Shown here piece by piece: positions 17,011-28,089 of a stretch of DNA of 63,240 bases. The DNA is from Gemmatimonadaceae bacterium (GTDB taxonomy: Bacteria > Gemmatimonadota > Gemmatimonadetes > Gemmatimonadales > Gemmatimonadaceae). The notes beneath the pieces were generated by a model. The model did not search any database and was not told the DNA's origin. It saw nothing but the letters and a program-made list of their open reading frames with translations. Within the stretch, counting starts at the first letter, position 1; each line of letters starts with the position of its first letter. Made by a program: the position numbers and the translations under genes. The stretch covers positions 1 through 63,240 of the forward strand of contig JAICNG010000007.1 of assembly GCA_025931335.1 (NCBI GenBank). The letters run 5' to 3'.

Positions 17011-18299
17011 GCGGGACCGACTGGACGTGGGATGCCGATCTCGATGCGCTGCGGGCGACCGATCCCGAGATCGCCGATGCCGTGCTCGCCGAGACGCGCC
17101 GCCAGGAAGAAGGGCTCGAGCTGATCGCGAGTGAGAACTTCGTCTCGCCGGCCGTGCTGGCGGCGATGGGGACGCCACTCACCAACAAGTACGCGGAAGG
17201 GTATCCCGGCAAGCGGTACTATGGCGGGTGCGAGTACGTCGACGTCGCCGAGCAGCTGGCGATCGATCGCGCGAAGACGCTCTTCGGCGCGGATCACGCC
17301 AACGTGCAGGCGCACTCGGGTGCGCAGGCCAACATGGCGGTGTATTTCGCGCTGCTCGATCCTGGCGCCACCGTGCTCGGAATGAACCTGTCGCATGGTG
17401 GCCACCTCACGCACGGCTCCCCGGTCAACTTCTCGGGCCGGTTCTTTCGCATCGTTCCGTACGGCGTTCGCGAGGAAACGGGGCGAATCGACTACGACGC
17501 GCTCCGCGAGCTCGCCCGGGAGCATCGTCCGGCGATGATCATCGCCGGCGCGAGCGCGTACGCGCGCACGATCGACTTCGCCGCGTTCGGTGAAATCGCG
17601 CGTGGCGTCGGCGCGAAGCTGATGGTCGACATGGCGCACATCGCGGGGTTGGTGGCGACCGGGGTGCACCCATCGCCGGTGCCGCACGCCGACGCGGTCA
17701 CGACGACGACGCACAAGACGTTGCGGGGCCCGCGGGGGGGACTCATTCTGTGCCGCGCCGCGCATGCGAAGGCGATCGACAAGCAGATCTTCCCCGGCAT
17801 TCAGGGAGGGCCACTCATGCACGTAATCGCGGCGAAAGCGGTGGCCCTGCGTGAGGTGATGGAGCCGTCGTTCATCGACTACGCGCGCCGCGTCGTCGCC
17901 AACGCGCGCGCGCTCGCGGGGGCGCTGATGGAGCGCGGGTTCAAGCTCGTGTCCGACGGGACCGACACGCACCTGATGCTGGTCGACCTTCGCAATCGGG
18001 GGATCACCGGCAAGGACGCCGAGCGAGCGCTCGGCGCGGCCGACATCACGGTCAACAAGAACACCGTGCCCGGCGAGACGCAGTCCCCCTTCGTGACGAG
18101 TGGCATTCGCATTGGCACCCCGGCGGTGACCACGCGCGGCATGGGTGAAGCCGAGATGCGAACGATCGCCGCGCTCATCGACGACATCCTCCGCGCGCCG
18201 GCTGACGCGAGCGTGGCCGAGCGGGTGAAGCGTCGCGTGCGCGAGCTCGCGGGCGGGTTTCCGTTGTATCGCACCGTCGCGGGGATGCCCGCCCGGTGA
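17007..18299 (+). CDS. glyA: Serine hydroxymethyltransferase
   Basis: A PLP enzyme (430 aa) converting serine and tetrahydrofolate to glycine and methylene-[17 protein letters not shown] is near the N-terminus, followed by the substrate loop [20 protein letters not shown]. The PLP lysine is in [15 protein letters not shown], and the C-terminal domain has [15 protein letters not shown]. Length is normal. It is coupled on both sides: ATGA with rpiB and GTGA with the Hsp20 gene. Confidence 0.97.
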   Translation: MSGTDWTWDADLDALRATDPEIADAVLAETRRQEEGLELIASENFVSPAVLAAMGTPLTNKYAEGYPGKRYYGGCEYVDVAEQLAIDRAKTLFGADHANVQAHSGAQANMAVYFALLDPGATVLGMNLSHGGHLTHGSPVNFSGRFFRIVPYGVREETGRIDYDALRELAREHRPAMIIAGASAYARTIDFAAFGEIARGVGAKLMVDMAHIAGLVATGVHPSPVPHADAVTTTTHKTLRGPRGGLILCRAAHAKAIDKQIFPGIQGGPLMHVIAAKAVALREVMEPSFIDYARRVVANARALAGALMERGFKLVSDGTDTHLMLVDLRNRGITGKDAERALGAADITVNKNTVPGETQSPFVTSGIRIGTPAVTTRGMGEAEMRTIAALIDDILRAPADASVAERVKRRVRELAGGFPLYRTVAGMPAR

Positions 18300-18694
18300 C
18301 GCCGCGTCGTCGCACGACCTCGAGCTCCGGCGGCTCACGCGCCAGCGACGCACAGATCGGCTTCCTGCCCGCGGCGCCGTTCTCCCCGGCGGCCGATGTC
18401 ATGGAGACGCACGACGAATACATCGTCGTCGTCGACGTTGCCGGCGCCGACGACCGGGCATTCGACATCGCGATCGACGGCAAGACCCTGCTCATCAGCG
18501 GCTCGCGGCCCGAGCACTCGCAAGGCAAGCGACGCTACCATCTGGGGGAGCTCCGTATCGGGCCGTTCCAGCGTGCCGTGCTCCTGCCCGGTCCGGTGGT
18601 CGCCGATGACACGCGCGCTCGGTACGAGCGCGGGCTCCTGCGCATCACGCTGCGTAAGGCACCAAGCCCCCCGGACCGGGTGCTCCGGCTGTGA
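18296..18694 (+). CDS. Hsp20/alpha-crystallin small heat-shock protein
   Basis: A 132-aa protein with an alpha-crystallin domain (about residues 35-120). Visible signatures are [34 protein letters not shown] and the C-terminal beta strands [17 protein letters not shown] and [14 protein letters not shown] flexible Ser/Arg-rich N-terminus precedes it. A C-terminal VLRL could serve as the I/V-x-I/V-type anchor. The GTG start overlaps the glyA stop. It is expected to be a holdase for unfolded proteins; why it is coupled to glyA is unclear. Confidence 0.85.
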   Translation: MTPRRRTTSSSGGSRASDAQIGFLPAAPFSPAADVMETHDEYIVVVDVAGADDRAFDIAIDGKTLLISGSRPEHSQGKRRYHLGELRIGPFQRAVLLPGPVVADDTRARYERGLLRITLRKAPSPPDRVLRL

Positions 18695-18781
18695 CCTTCC
18701 TTGTGCGAATCGTGACCGCGCGTCATCTTAGCCCGGAACTCGGAGATGACTGCATGCGCGCTTCACGCGAGGAGTAGCGAC

Positions 18782-19168
18782 TTGGCGGAGTTGGCATTTC
18801 GAGAGGGCATCATGGAGCGAATTCGTGCGCGCGATCCGCGTTTTCACGAGCGCGCGTATCTCTTCGTGCTCGCGGCCCTCGAGTATTCGCAGCTGCGGCT
18901 TCCCGAGCGACGGCACATCTCCGGTCGCGAGCTCGTCGAGGCGTGCCGCGATCTCGCGCTCGACCGCTATGGCGTGATGGCGCCGGTGGTTCTCGACCAT
19001 TGGGCGGTCCGGAGCACCGCCGACTTCGGCGACATCGTGTTCACCCTCGTCGACCTGGGACTGCTGATCAGCCAGCCGACCGACACGCGCGATGACTTCG
19101 TCGATGTCTTCCAGTTCGACGAGGCGTTCGAACAGCACCATCCATGGGGTAGCGTCCCGGCGGTGTAA
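18782..19168 (+). CDS. Minf_1886 family protein
   Basis: A 128-aa protein of a conserved uncharacterised family (Minf_1886), recognised from RDPRFHERAYLFVLAALEY, RHISGRELVEACRDLALDRYG and DFGDIVFTLVDLGLL. I chose TTG 18782 because GAGGAG sits about 8 nt upstream and the protein then starts MAELAFREGIMERI, like its relatives; ATG 18746 would add 12 residues without a visible ribosome-binding site. The product is soluble, acidic and mostly helical. It is followed at 35 bp by a zinc-ribbon protein. Function is unknown. Confidence 0.75.
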   Translation: MAELAFREGIMERIRARDPRFHERAYLFVLAALEYSQLRLPERRHISGRELVEACRDLALDRYGVMAPVVLDHWAVRSTADFGDIVFTLVDLGLLISQPTDTRDDFVDVFQFDEAFEQHHPWGSVPAV

Positions 19169-19203
19169 TCACGTACGCGGACATCGGGTGTGAGGAGGGG
19201 CGC

Positions 19204-19398
19204 ATGGACGTGAAGGAACTGCCGAAATGCCGGAAGTGCACCGACGGCACCTTGCTTCCACTCAGCGACTACGGTCGCGACGGCGCGCCGATCACCTACA
19301 AGGCCTGGGCGTGCAGCAACCCCGACTGCGGATTCAATCTGCGCATCGACAACGGTGAAATCAGCTTTGGTCGCGTTATCGCCCATTCGCACAAGTAG
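19204..19398 (+). CDS. Small zinc-ribbon protein
   Basis: A 64-aa protein with two cysteine pairs, CRKC (residues 9-12) and CSNPDC (about 37-42), consistent with one zinc-ribbon knuckle. GAGGAGGGG lies just upstream of ATG 19204 and supports translation. It contains ITYKAWACSNPDCGFNLRI, which resembles small rubredoxin-like or topoisomerase-type zinc ribbons. No enzymatic domain is present. A regulatory or nucleic-acid-binding role is possible but unsupported. Confidence 0.7.
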   Translation: MDVKELPKCRKCTDGTLLPLSDYGRDGAPITYKAWACSNPDCGFNLRIDNGEISFGRVIAHSHK

Positions 19399-19424
19399 CG
19401 CGAACGCGGGTCCGGACATGACTG

Positions 19425-19448
19425 GCGGCGGCCCCTCGGGGTCGCCGC
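19425..19448 (+). terminator. GC-rich hairpin after the zinc-ribbon gene
   Basis: GCGGCGGCCCC / GGGGTCGCCGC forms an 11-bp stem with one mismatch and a 2-nt gap as written, 27 nt after the stop. There is no clear T-run, so it may be a weak terminator or a leader structure of the Memo-family gene. Confidence 0.35.
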
Positions 19449-19476
19449 ATCGTGCATCTTCACCCGGGCCAGTGCC

Positions 19477-20307
19477 ATGATCGTGCTGCCGTCCCGCACG
19501 CCCGCCGTCTCGGGAACGTTCTATCCCGCGTTGCCCGGTCGTCTGCGCGCCGACGTCCGCGGGTTCCTCGAGCAGGGCCCGTCGCCGCCGAGACGCGCCC
19601 TCGGGATTCTCGTGCCGCACGGCGGCTACATGTACTCCGGCGCGACCGCCGGCATGGGCTTCGCCGCGGTCGACGTGCCGAGCACGTGCATCATCCTCGC
19701 GCCTAACCACACCGGCCGCGGGCGCGCACGTCATGGCGGGAGCCTGCTCATCGACACCGCCTACCGCACGCCGCTCGGGAACGTCGAGCCCGACGCCGAG
19801 CTCGGCGCCGAGCTCCTGCGCCGCGCGCACCCGCTCCTCATCGAGGATCCGCTGGCCCACGCGGATGAGCACGGCATCGAGGTGCTGCTGCCGTTCCTCC
19901 AGATGCGCCACGAGGCGGTTCGCGTCGTCCCCGTCGTCCTCGGCTGGGACGACTGGGAGCGCACGCGCCGGCTCGCGCAGGCGATCCACGACGTCATTGC
20001 CGATCGCGACGACGTACTGATCGTCGCCAGCAGCGACATGAATCACTACGATCCCGCTCCCGCATCGGCCGACAAGGATGCGGCGGCACTGGAGCGCATC
20101 GTCGCGCTCGACGGAGAAGGGCTGCTCGAGGTCACCCGCACCCGCCACATCTCGATGTGCGGACGCGTTCCCGCGGCCTGTGCGCTCGAGGTCGCTCGCC
20201 TCGCCGGGAAGGCTCGCGCCGAGATCGTGGGATACTCGCACTCCGGGCTCATCAACGGGAACAACGACCGCGTCGTCGGATACGCGGCGGCGCTGATCGG
20301 GACGTGA
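19477..20307 (+). CDS. amrB: AmmeMemoRadiSam system protein B (Memo family)
   Basis: A 276-aa Memo-like protein related to class III extradiol dioxygenases. Conserved metal-site regions are visible: VPHGGYMYSG, APNHTGRG, DEHGIEVLLPFLQM and SSDMNHYDP, with a C-terminal GYSHSGLINGNNDRVVGY. In other bacteria this protein is often encoded with an AMMECR1-domain protein and a radical SAM enzyme; neither is visible here. It is a gene of a GTGA/ATGA-coupled string leading to thiL and plsC. Its biochemical function remains uncertain. Confidence 0.88.
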   Translation: MIVLPSRTPAVSGTFYPALPGRLRADVRGFLEQGPSPPRRALGILVPHGGYMYSGATAGMGFAAVDVPSTCIILAPNHTGRGRARHGGSLLIDTAYRTPLGNVEPDAELGAELLRRAHPLLIEDPLAHADEHGIEVLLPFLQMRHEAVRVVPVVLGWDDWERTRRLAQAIHDVIADRDDVLIVASSDMNHYDPAPASADKDAAALERIVALDGEGLLEVTRTRHISMCGRVPAACALEVARLAGKARAEIVGYSHSGLINGNNDRVVGYAAALIGT

Positions 20308-21857
20308 CACGCGCGGGTGCCCGCCGGGCAGCCCGCGTTTTGTGCGCCGCGGACGCTGCCGCGCTCGATCGCGATGCGGCCGCGGCAGGAGTCCCCTCGC
20401 GCGCGCTGATGCAACGCGCCGGTGCCGCCGCCGCCACCGAGATCGTGCGCCGACTCCCGCACCTGCTCGACCACGGCGTGCACATCATCACCGGCGCCGG
20501 CAACAACGGCGGGGACGGGTGGGTGCTCGCACGCGCACTCGCGGCGGCGGGCGTGCGCGTCGCGGTCACGGAGGCCGCGCCCGCGAAGACCGAGGACGCC
20601 AAGGCCGAGCGCGCGCTCGCATGCCCGCTCCTCGCGACGGACGCGACCGGCCGCGAGCGCATCGTCGTCGACGCGCTCCTCGGAACCGGAGCGCGCGGCG
20701 CGCCGCGCGGCGATATCGCCCGTGCGATCGAGACGATCGCAGGAGCGCGCGCGCAAGGTGCCACGGTCGTCGCTCTCGATGTGCCGAGTGGCATCGATGC
20801 CGACACGGGGGAGAGCACGACTGCCGTTCGCGCCGATCTCACGCTCACCTTCGCCGCCCTCAAGCGTGGCCTGCTGTCGGCCCGGTCTGCCAGCGGAACG
20901 ATCGTCGTGCTCGACATCGGGCTCGGGGAAGGAGCCGACGGCTTGCCCGAGCTCGTCGGCGAGCGGTGGGTTCAGGACATGGTTCCTCCGATCGCGGCCG
21001 ATGCGCACAAGGGCGTGCGCGGGCGGTTGGCGATCTTCGGTGGTGGCGCGGGGATGACAGGTGCGGCAGTGCTGGCCGCGCGGGCGGCGATGCGGAGCGG
21101 CATTGGGCTCGTGCGCCTCGTCGTGCCGCGCGACTCGCTTCCCATTGTGCAGGAAGCGGAGCCCTACGCGCTCGCGCACGCCTGGCCGGTCGATGCCGAA
21201 GGACGCGACGCGACGCAGACGACGCTCTCCTCGTGGGCGCACGTCCTGCTGTTGGGTCCGGGCCTCGGCGCCACCGACGAGACGCGGCAACTGGCCCGCG
21301 ACGTTCTCGGGCAATGGCGCGGGCCCGTCGTCGTCGATGCCGACGGCCTGAACGTTTTCGCCGGTGAGGCCGCGGCGTTAGGCAGCCTCTGTGCCGGCCG
21401 CCCCGCCCTGCTCACGCCACACCTGGCCGAGGCATCGCGACTCCTCGGCGAGGACAGCGAGGTGGTGGCCCGTGACCGCTACGCCGCCGCGGCACGGCTC
21501 GCGGCCGTCACGCAGGCCGCGGTGGTGATGAAGGGCGTTCCGACGATCATCACCGCGCCGGACGGGCGCACGATGGTGAGCGCAAGTGGGACGCCCGCGC
21601 TGGCGGCGGCCGGAAGCGGCGATCTTCTGGCGGGGATCTCGGCGTCGCTGCTGGTTCGTGTGCCCGATGCCTTCGTCGCCGGTGCGTGCGCCGCGTGGGT
21701 GCATGGCCGTGCCGGTGAGGTCGCGACGCGGGGGCGCGCTCCGCGAGGTGTTCCGCTCTCGAGGGTGCTGGAGGGACTGGAGCTCGCGTGGAACTTCTCG
21801 CCGCCCCCGCCGTCGTACCCGGCTCTCCTCGAGCTGCCCACGGTCGCGGAAGCATGA
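20304..21857 (+). CDS. nnr: Bifunctional NAD(P)H-hydrate epimerase / ADP-dependent dehydratase
   Basis: A repair enzyme (517 aa) that restores hydrated NAD(P)H. The N-terminal YjeF_N epimerase half (about 1-205) has ITGAGNNGGDGWVLARAL and VVALDVPSGIDADTG. The C-terminal ribokinase-like dehydratase half (about 220-500) has KGVRGRLAIFGGGAGMTGA, LLGPGLGATDETRQ and the anion-hole motif GSGDLLAGI. GTG 20304 overlaps the Memo-family stop (GTGA), and the C-terminus overlaps the next start (ATGA). Both halves look intact. Confidence 0.93.
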   Translation: MTRAGARRAARVLCAADAAALDRDAAAAGVPSRALMQRAGAAAATEIVRRLPHLLDHGVHIITGAGNNGGDGWVLARALAAAGVRVAVTEAAPAKTEDAKAERALACPLLATDATGRERIVVDALLGTGARGAPRGDIARAIETIAGARAQGATVVALDVPSGIDADTGESTTAVRADLTLTFAALKRGLLSARSASGTIVVLDIGLGEGADGLPELVGERWVQDMVPPIAADAHKGVRGRLAIFGGGAGMTGAAVLAARAAMRSGIGLVRLVVPRDSLPIVQEAEPYALAHAWPVDAEGRDATQTTLSSWAHVLLLGPGLGATDETRQLARDVLGQWRGPVVVDADGLNVFAGEAAALGSLCAGRPALLTPHLAEASRLLGEDSEVVARDRYAAAARLAAVTQAAVVMKGVPTIITAPDGRTMVSASGTPALAAAGSGDLLAGISASLLVRVPDAFVAGACAAWVHGRAGEVATRGRAPRGVPLSRVLEGLELAWNFSPPPPSYPALLELPTVAEA

Positions 21858-23449
21858 CGCCGTGGTGGATGGTGGGCGTCATCGCGCTCGTCGCGTGTGC
21901 CGGCGGGGGCGCGGGCGAAGGTCGGCCGCCGTCGCTCACCACCGCCCGCCGCGATGAGCTCGTCGTGATCGGAGCGCATAACGAGATTGCTCAGGTCACC
22001 GCGGGGGAGCGGCTCGTGTTCGCCGCGTCACCACGCGGCGTGATCATCTACGACGCGCTCTTTCGCGGATGGCTACCTCCGCTCGAGCTGGAGCTGGACG
22101 GAGCGTTCCGCCGGCCCGCGGTGGTGCTGGCCGCCGATCCGACCGAAGACGCGGTGTGGGTGGCGACGCCGGGACGGGTCGTGTACTACCGGCCGCGCGT
22201 CGACTACGCAGTGACGGCGTCGCTCGGCGGCATGGCGGAGGAGATTTTTTTCGACCGCCGCGACCTCGGCGCCGGGGCGTACGTGCGCATGGGCGGATCG
22301 ATCGTGCGTGTGGCACGCACTGGGGGCACGAGCATCGCCCCGGGCGCGCTTCCCCCGGCCGAGGACCGGCTTCGTTCCCCGACCAGTCGCGATGTCTTTC
22401 GCGAGTATCCCTCGCTCGAGACGTTCCTGCCGCTGCTGACGCGCGGCGAAGACCTCGAGCAGTGGCAGGCCAGCGCGGCGACATTGGCGCCCGGTCGCCG
22501 TGAGGTGTGGTTAGGCACGCACGGCAACGGGCTGTATCGCGTGGACCCCACCTTCAACCGCGCCGAGCACCTGCCGTATGGGCTGTTGGATCCGGGCGTG
22601 GGCGCAGTGGTGCTCGCGGCCGACGGCGTGTGGTCAGGCGGCTTGGGCGCGCCTGGACGGAGAGGCGGGCTCGTGTTCGCGTCGGACGACCTTCAGCGGT
22701 GGCGATGGCTCGATGGTCCGCCCTCGCGCCCGTTCGTCGGTGCGCGCGTGAACGCGCTTGCGATCCACGATCAACAGGCGTGGGCTGCGACGACCCGCGG
22801 GCTGTTACGCCTGTCGCTGAGCGCGAGCGACGACTTCGACCGGTGGGACCTCGTGGATGGGCTCCCCTCGGATGTCGCGACGAGTGTCGTCGCCAGCGGC
22901 GACGGCGCGTGGGCCGGTACGACGGCGGGGCTCGCGCGGATCGAGCGGTCGGCGCGGCCGGTGGGACCGCGCGTCCCCATTCACGACCTGGCGCGGTGGG
23001 CGGACACGCTCTGGATCGCCACGGACGCCGGCGTGCTCGCGCTCGCTGCCCCCGATAGCGTCCCGCGGCGGCTCACGGTGGACGATGCGCGTCTCTCGCG
23101 TGCCGTCCTGGCGCTCGCGCGCACCGACACGATTCTCGTCGTCGCCACCGAGACCGACCTCATCGAGATCGATGTTCGTGGGCGGCACGTGCTGCCACCC
23201 CGCGCGGCGAACGTCGCGGCCCTGCGACGCGTGGAACGGGTGGCCATGGATGCGCAGGCGATCTGGCTGGCCGGGGAGGGAGGAGCCCTCGCCATTCACC
23301 GGGCGAGCGGGCGGTCGTCGTTGATGCCGGTAGGGGTGACGCTGCCGTCGGCGGCCACCAGCATTGCCCTGGCGCGCGACGTCGCCTGGATCGGGACGCG
23401 CGATGGTCTCGTCCGGATTCGCCGCCGGTCCGACGGGATGCCGCCATGA
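21854..23449 (+). CDS. Propeller-type lipoprotein
   Basis: A 531-aa predicted lipoprotein from ATG 21854. The signal MTPWWMVGVIALVAC ends in the lipobox LVAC. The remainder is a series of short repeats ending in W-x-G-T or WIAT motifs (EVWLGTHGNGLYRVD, AWAATTRGLLRLSL, AWAGTTAGLARIE, LWIATDAGVLALA, AWIGTRDGLVRIR). These are the hallmark of the two-component-regulator-type beta-propeller (Reg_prop/YVTN-like). No catalytic motif is seen. It is coupled to nnr and thiL by ATGA overlaps, so co-expression with thiamine and lipid genes is likely. It could be an envelope-bound scaffold or sensor. Confidence 0.8.
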   Translation: MTPWWMVGVIALVACAGGGAGEGRPPSLTTARRDELVVIGAHNEIAQVTAGERLVFAASPRGVIIYDALFRGWLPPLELELDGAFRRPAVVLAADPTEDAVWVATPGRVVYYRPRVDYAVTASLGGMAEEIFFDRRDLGAGAYVRMGGSIVRVARTGGTSIAPGALPPAEDRLRSPTSRDVFREYPSLETFLPLLTRGEDLEQWQASAATLAPGRREVWLGTHGNGLYRVDPTFNRAEHLPYGLLDPGVGAVVLAADGVWSGGLGAPGRRGGLVFASDDLQRWRWLDGPPSRPFVGARVNALAIHDQQAWAATTRGLLRLSLSASDDFDRWDLVDGLPSDVATSVVASGDGAWAGTTAGLARIERSARPVGPRVPIHDLARWADTLWIATDAGVLALAAPDSVPRRLTVDDARLSRAVLALARTDTILVVATETDLIEIDVRGRHVLPPRAANVAALRRVERVAMDAQAIWLAGEGGALAIHRASGRSSLMPVGVTLPSAATSIALARDVAWIGTRDGLVRIRRRSDGMPP

Positions 23450-24383
23450 GCGACGAGACGCCACTCGGCCCCGGGCGAGAGTTCGATCTCGTCCGTGTCA
23501 TGATGGCGCGGTGGGGCGACCGGGCCCGCGGCATCGGCGACGACGCCACGAGCCTGGACCTGCCGCCGGGCGAGCAGCTGGTCGTGAGCACCGACACGTC
23601 ACTCGAGGACGTGCACTTTCGCCGTGAATGGCTGTCGCCGGAGGAGATCGGCTGGCGGGCGACCGCCGCCGCGTTGAGCGACCTGGCGGCGATGGCGGCG
23701 AAGCCGTTAGGCGTGCTGGTCGCGTTGACGCTTCCTCCGGCGTGGCTGGACGAGCTGGGCGCGCTCGCGGAGGGGATTGCCGCGGCGACATCGGCGGCGG
23801 GTGCGCCGATCGTCGGCGGGGACCTCACCAACGGCGCGCCTCTCGCCCTCACGCTCACCGTCCTCGGGACCACCGCCGCTCCACTACGGCGGAGTGGCGC
23901 GCAACCGGGCGACACGCTGTGGGTGACGGGCCAGCTCGGCGGCCCCGCGCTCGCGATCGCCGCCTGGAGCGAAGGACGGCAGCCAACCCCCGAGGCGAGA
24001 GCGAGGTTCGCGCGGCCGGTCCCGCGAATCCGCGAGGCCCAGTGGCTCGCCGCTGCTGGCGCGACTGCGGGGATCGACATCTCCGACGGGTTGGGGGGCG
24101 ACGCCGCGCACCTCGCCGCAGCCAGTGGCGTTCGCATCACGATCGAGGCTGAGGCGGTGCCGCGCATCACCGGCGCCGATGTCTCCACCGCGCAACGGAG
24201 CGGCGAGGAATACGAGCTCCTCGTGACGACGCGGAAGTCGTTCGACGCGGTCGCTTTTCAACGTACCTTCGGGCTCTCGCTCACGCGCATCGGCGCGGTC
24301 GAGCGTGGCGACGCCGGGGTGGATCTGCTCATCGGGGGAGAGCGCGTTGCATCCCCTGCGGGGTACGACCACTATTCGCAATA

Positions 24384-24384
<1 letters not shown>
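23446..24384 (+). CDS. thiL: Thiamine-monophosphate kinase
   Basis: ThiL (312 aa) phosphorylates TMP to TPP with ATP. It has the PurM-like signature GIGDDATSLDL near the N-terminus and STDTSLEDVHFRREWLSPEE. WRATAAALSDLAAMAAKP and GGDLTNG follow, and GIDISDGLGGDAAHLAAAS is the second nucleotide and magnesium motif. Length is normal. No TPP riboswitch is apparent nearby. It overlaps the propeller lipoprotein (ATGA) and plsC (TAATG). Confidence 0.94.
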
Positions 24385-26469
<2,085 letters not shown>

Positions 26470-26470
<1 letters not shown>

Positions 26471-26769
26471 TGGCGAAGAGCGTCGCGAAGACTCGCGCGA
26501 AGCGGGTGGTGCTCGCGGTGATCGTGCTCGGCATCGTCGTCTTCGCGGTGCAGGGCGGGGAATACGGCACGTGGGATCTTGTCACGCAGCGGTCGCGGCG
26601 CGAGCGGCTGGAGTCGCGCATCGATTCGCTCACCCGGTTGGTCGATTCGCTCGAGCGCCGCAAGCGCGCGATCCGAACCGACGCCGCGGCGCAGGAGCGC
26701 ATCGCGCGCGAGGAGTTCGGGATGGTGAAGGGGGAAAAAGAACTCCTCTACCGGTTCGCAGAGCCGTGA
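26470..26769 (+). CDS. Septum formation initiator (FtsB/DivIC-like)
   Basis: A 99-aa division protein with a short basic N-terminus, one transmembrane helix (VLAVIVLGIVVFAVQGG, about residues 14-32) and a periplasmic coiled coil (RLESRIDSLTRLVDSLERRK). It ends with REEFGMVKGEKELLYRF, the typical DivIC/FtsB C-terminal motif. ATG 26470 overlaps the eno TGA; a GTG one codon earlier is also possible. A degraded second copy of this gene lies at about 30620-30783, part of a larger duplication that includes the tRNA-fMet locus. Confidence 0.85.
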
Positions 26770-26813
26770 AACCTCGACCCATCCCCAACCCGAGACTAGG
26801 CTACAGCCACCAT

Positions 26814-26886
26814 CGCGGGGTGGAGCAGCCTGGTAGCTCGTCGGGCTCATAACCCGAACGTTGCGGGTTCAATCCGGCCCCTACTG
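26814..26886 (+). pseudogene. Degenerate initiator tRNA-Met copy
   Basis: The first two-thirds are identical to the intact tRNA-fMet at 30926 (CGCGGGG acceptor, D arm, CTCATAA anticodon loop with the GGG/CCC stem). The T arm and 3' acceptor strand are broken: the T loop has lost a base (TTCAATC instead of TTCAAATC), and CCCCTACT no longer pairs with CGCGGGG. About 20 bp upstream, GACTAGGCTACAGCCACCAT also matches the region before the intact copy. I read it as one end of a segmental duplication, probably nonfunctional. Confidence 0.7.
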
Positions 26887-26899
26887 TTAGGTAGGGTAG

Positions 26900-27742
26900 T
26901 CACTTGCGCGTGCTTGGCCTTCGTCGGTCCTGGCGCCGCGTGTCGCTACGGCCGATGAGTTCCTCGTACATGCGGCTCAACTGACGGACGACCGTCGTCG
27001 CGCTCACCACCATCAAGTCGAGATGGGCCGGTGCCAGTGGCAAGCTGTCAATCAGGTCCTCGAGCTCACGAGCGTGGCCGATGTCGATGCTCGCATGCCG
27101 ATAGAAGGTCTGCAGAGCCTCGCGCGGTATGCCGCCGGACTGCACGATCCAATCGAGCAGCTCCACCGTCGGTGGATTGCGTTCGACCACGTAGAAATAG
27201 GCGAGTGCCGCGACGGGATGGGCGTGTTGTATCCAGAAGTGCAGGGTTCCCATTAGCTCCGCGATCTCCGGAGCCGGAGTGCTGACGCGAACGCGCTTCG
27301 GATCCGCGCCGAGGCGCGAAAGGTCAGCGAGAAGCCACTCGTCGTGGCCCGCTTCCTCTCGGATGTGTCGTGTCCAGTACGGAACGAGCCGAGCAGCCAC
27401 GGGACAATCCCGCGCGAGCGAGACACTGCGGGCGCGGGCAGCTTCCATCACCGCGCCCGCCGTACGCATCGAGTGATACAGACCTGTCAGATACCGAGGA
27501 AAGAGCGCGGGAAACTCGGGGTGCGTCAGGAACCGGAGCGTGGTGAGAGTGAGCGCTGCTGCCTCCCCTTGCATTCGATTCTCGAGCGCCTGCACATGCC
27601 GGGTTGGCGCGCGACGCGCGCCGTTAGGCGAGCCGGACACCCGTGCGGCGGACGCCCGCTCAACCGGCTTGTCGTTCCGTCGTCGTTTCAGCACGCTCGT
27701 TTCGAGCTCGCCCCCGATTGAAAGTCCTAAATGAGCCAGCAC
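26900..27742 (-). CDS. Haem-oxygenase-like iron-containing redox enzyme family protein
   Basis: A 280-aa all-helical protein resembling the HDO / Haem_oxygenas_2 fold. Likely metal-ligand segments are HIREEAGHDEWLLADL (about residues 128-143) and YRHASIDIGHARELEDLID (about 218-236), with acidic and His residues at di-iron-type spacing. ALAYFYVVERNPP lies between them. Related proteins carry out oxidative fragmentation or decarboxylation of small substrates; the substrate here is unknown. The GTG start at 27742 overlaps the stop of the small basic protein gene. It is one of three minus-strand genes enclosed by the duplicated tRNA-fMet segments. Confidence 0.7.
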   Translation of the reverse strand: MLAHLGLSIGGELETSVLKRRRNDKPVERASAARVSGSPNGARRAPTRHVQALENRMQGEAAALTLTTLRFLTHPEFPALFPRYLTGLYHSMRTAGAVMEAARARSVSLARDCPVAARLVPYWTRHIREEAGHDEWLLADLSRLGADPKRVRVSTPAPEIAELMGTLHFWIQHAHPVAALAYFYVVERNPPTVELLDWIVQSGGIPREALQTFYRHASIDIGHARELEDLIDSLPLAPAHLDLMVVSATTVVRQLSRMYEELIGRSDTRRQDRRRPSTRK

Positions 27743-28002
27743 CTCGGTTTTCGCCCCACCCTCTTGGCTACGGCAATCAGCATCTGAACCTGCGGGCGCG
27801 ATAAGTCCTCGATCTTCTTCAATCCCGCGGCCCCGAGGATCTTATCACTACTCGCCGTCAGAAGCCTGGCACGCGACAAACGCTGGACGTTCGGCCCATC
27901 GTTGGCCTTCGCCCGCCTAACGCGCACTTTCGTGCTGCGACTGCGTCCTACGGTCCTCGTTGTCTTCCGCCGCTTGCGAGCGGTACGCGCTTTTGGACTC
28001 AT
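27727..28002 (-). CDS. Small lysine/arginine-rich protein
   Basis: A 91-aa highly basic protein from ATG 28002, preceded by GGAGG at 5 nt, a strong start signal; the longer in-frame start at 28041 is unnecessary. The first 38 residues are mostly Lys, Arg, Ser and Thr (KARTARKRRKTTRTVGRSRS). The C-terminal part (LSRPQVQMLIAVAKRVG) looks helical. The composition suggests nucleic-acid binding, but no family is recognised. Its stop overlaps the haem-oxygenase-like gene by 16 bp. Confidence 0.6.
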   Translation of the reverse strand: MSPKARTARKRRKTTRTVGRSRSTKVRVRRAKANDGPNVQRLSRARLLTASSDKILGAAGLKKIEDLSRPQVQMLIAVAKRVGRKPRCWLI

Positions 28003-28089
28003 GTCGCCTCCGGATCGTGCTGTGGATGGATCGAACAGCAACGGCCTACGCGTGCAGGAACGCGAATAGAACAGAGAGAAGCGCCAAAT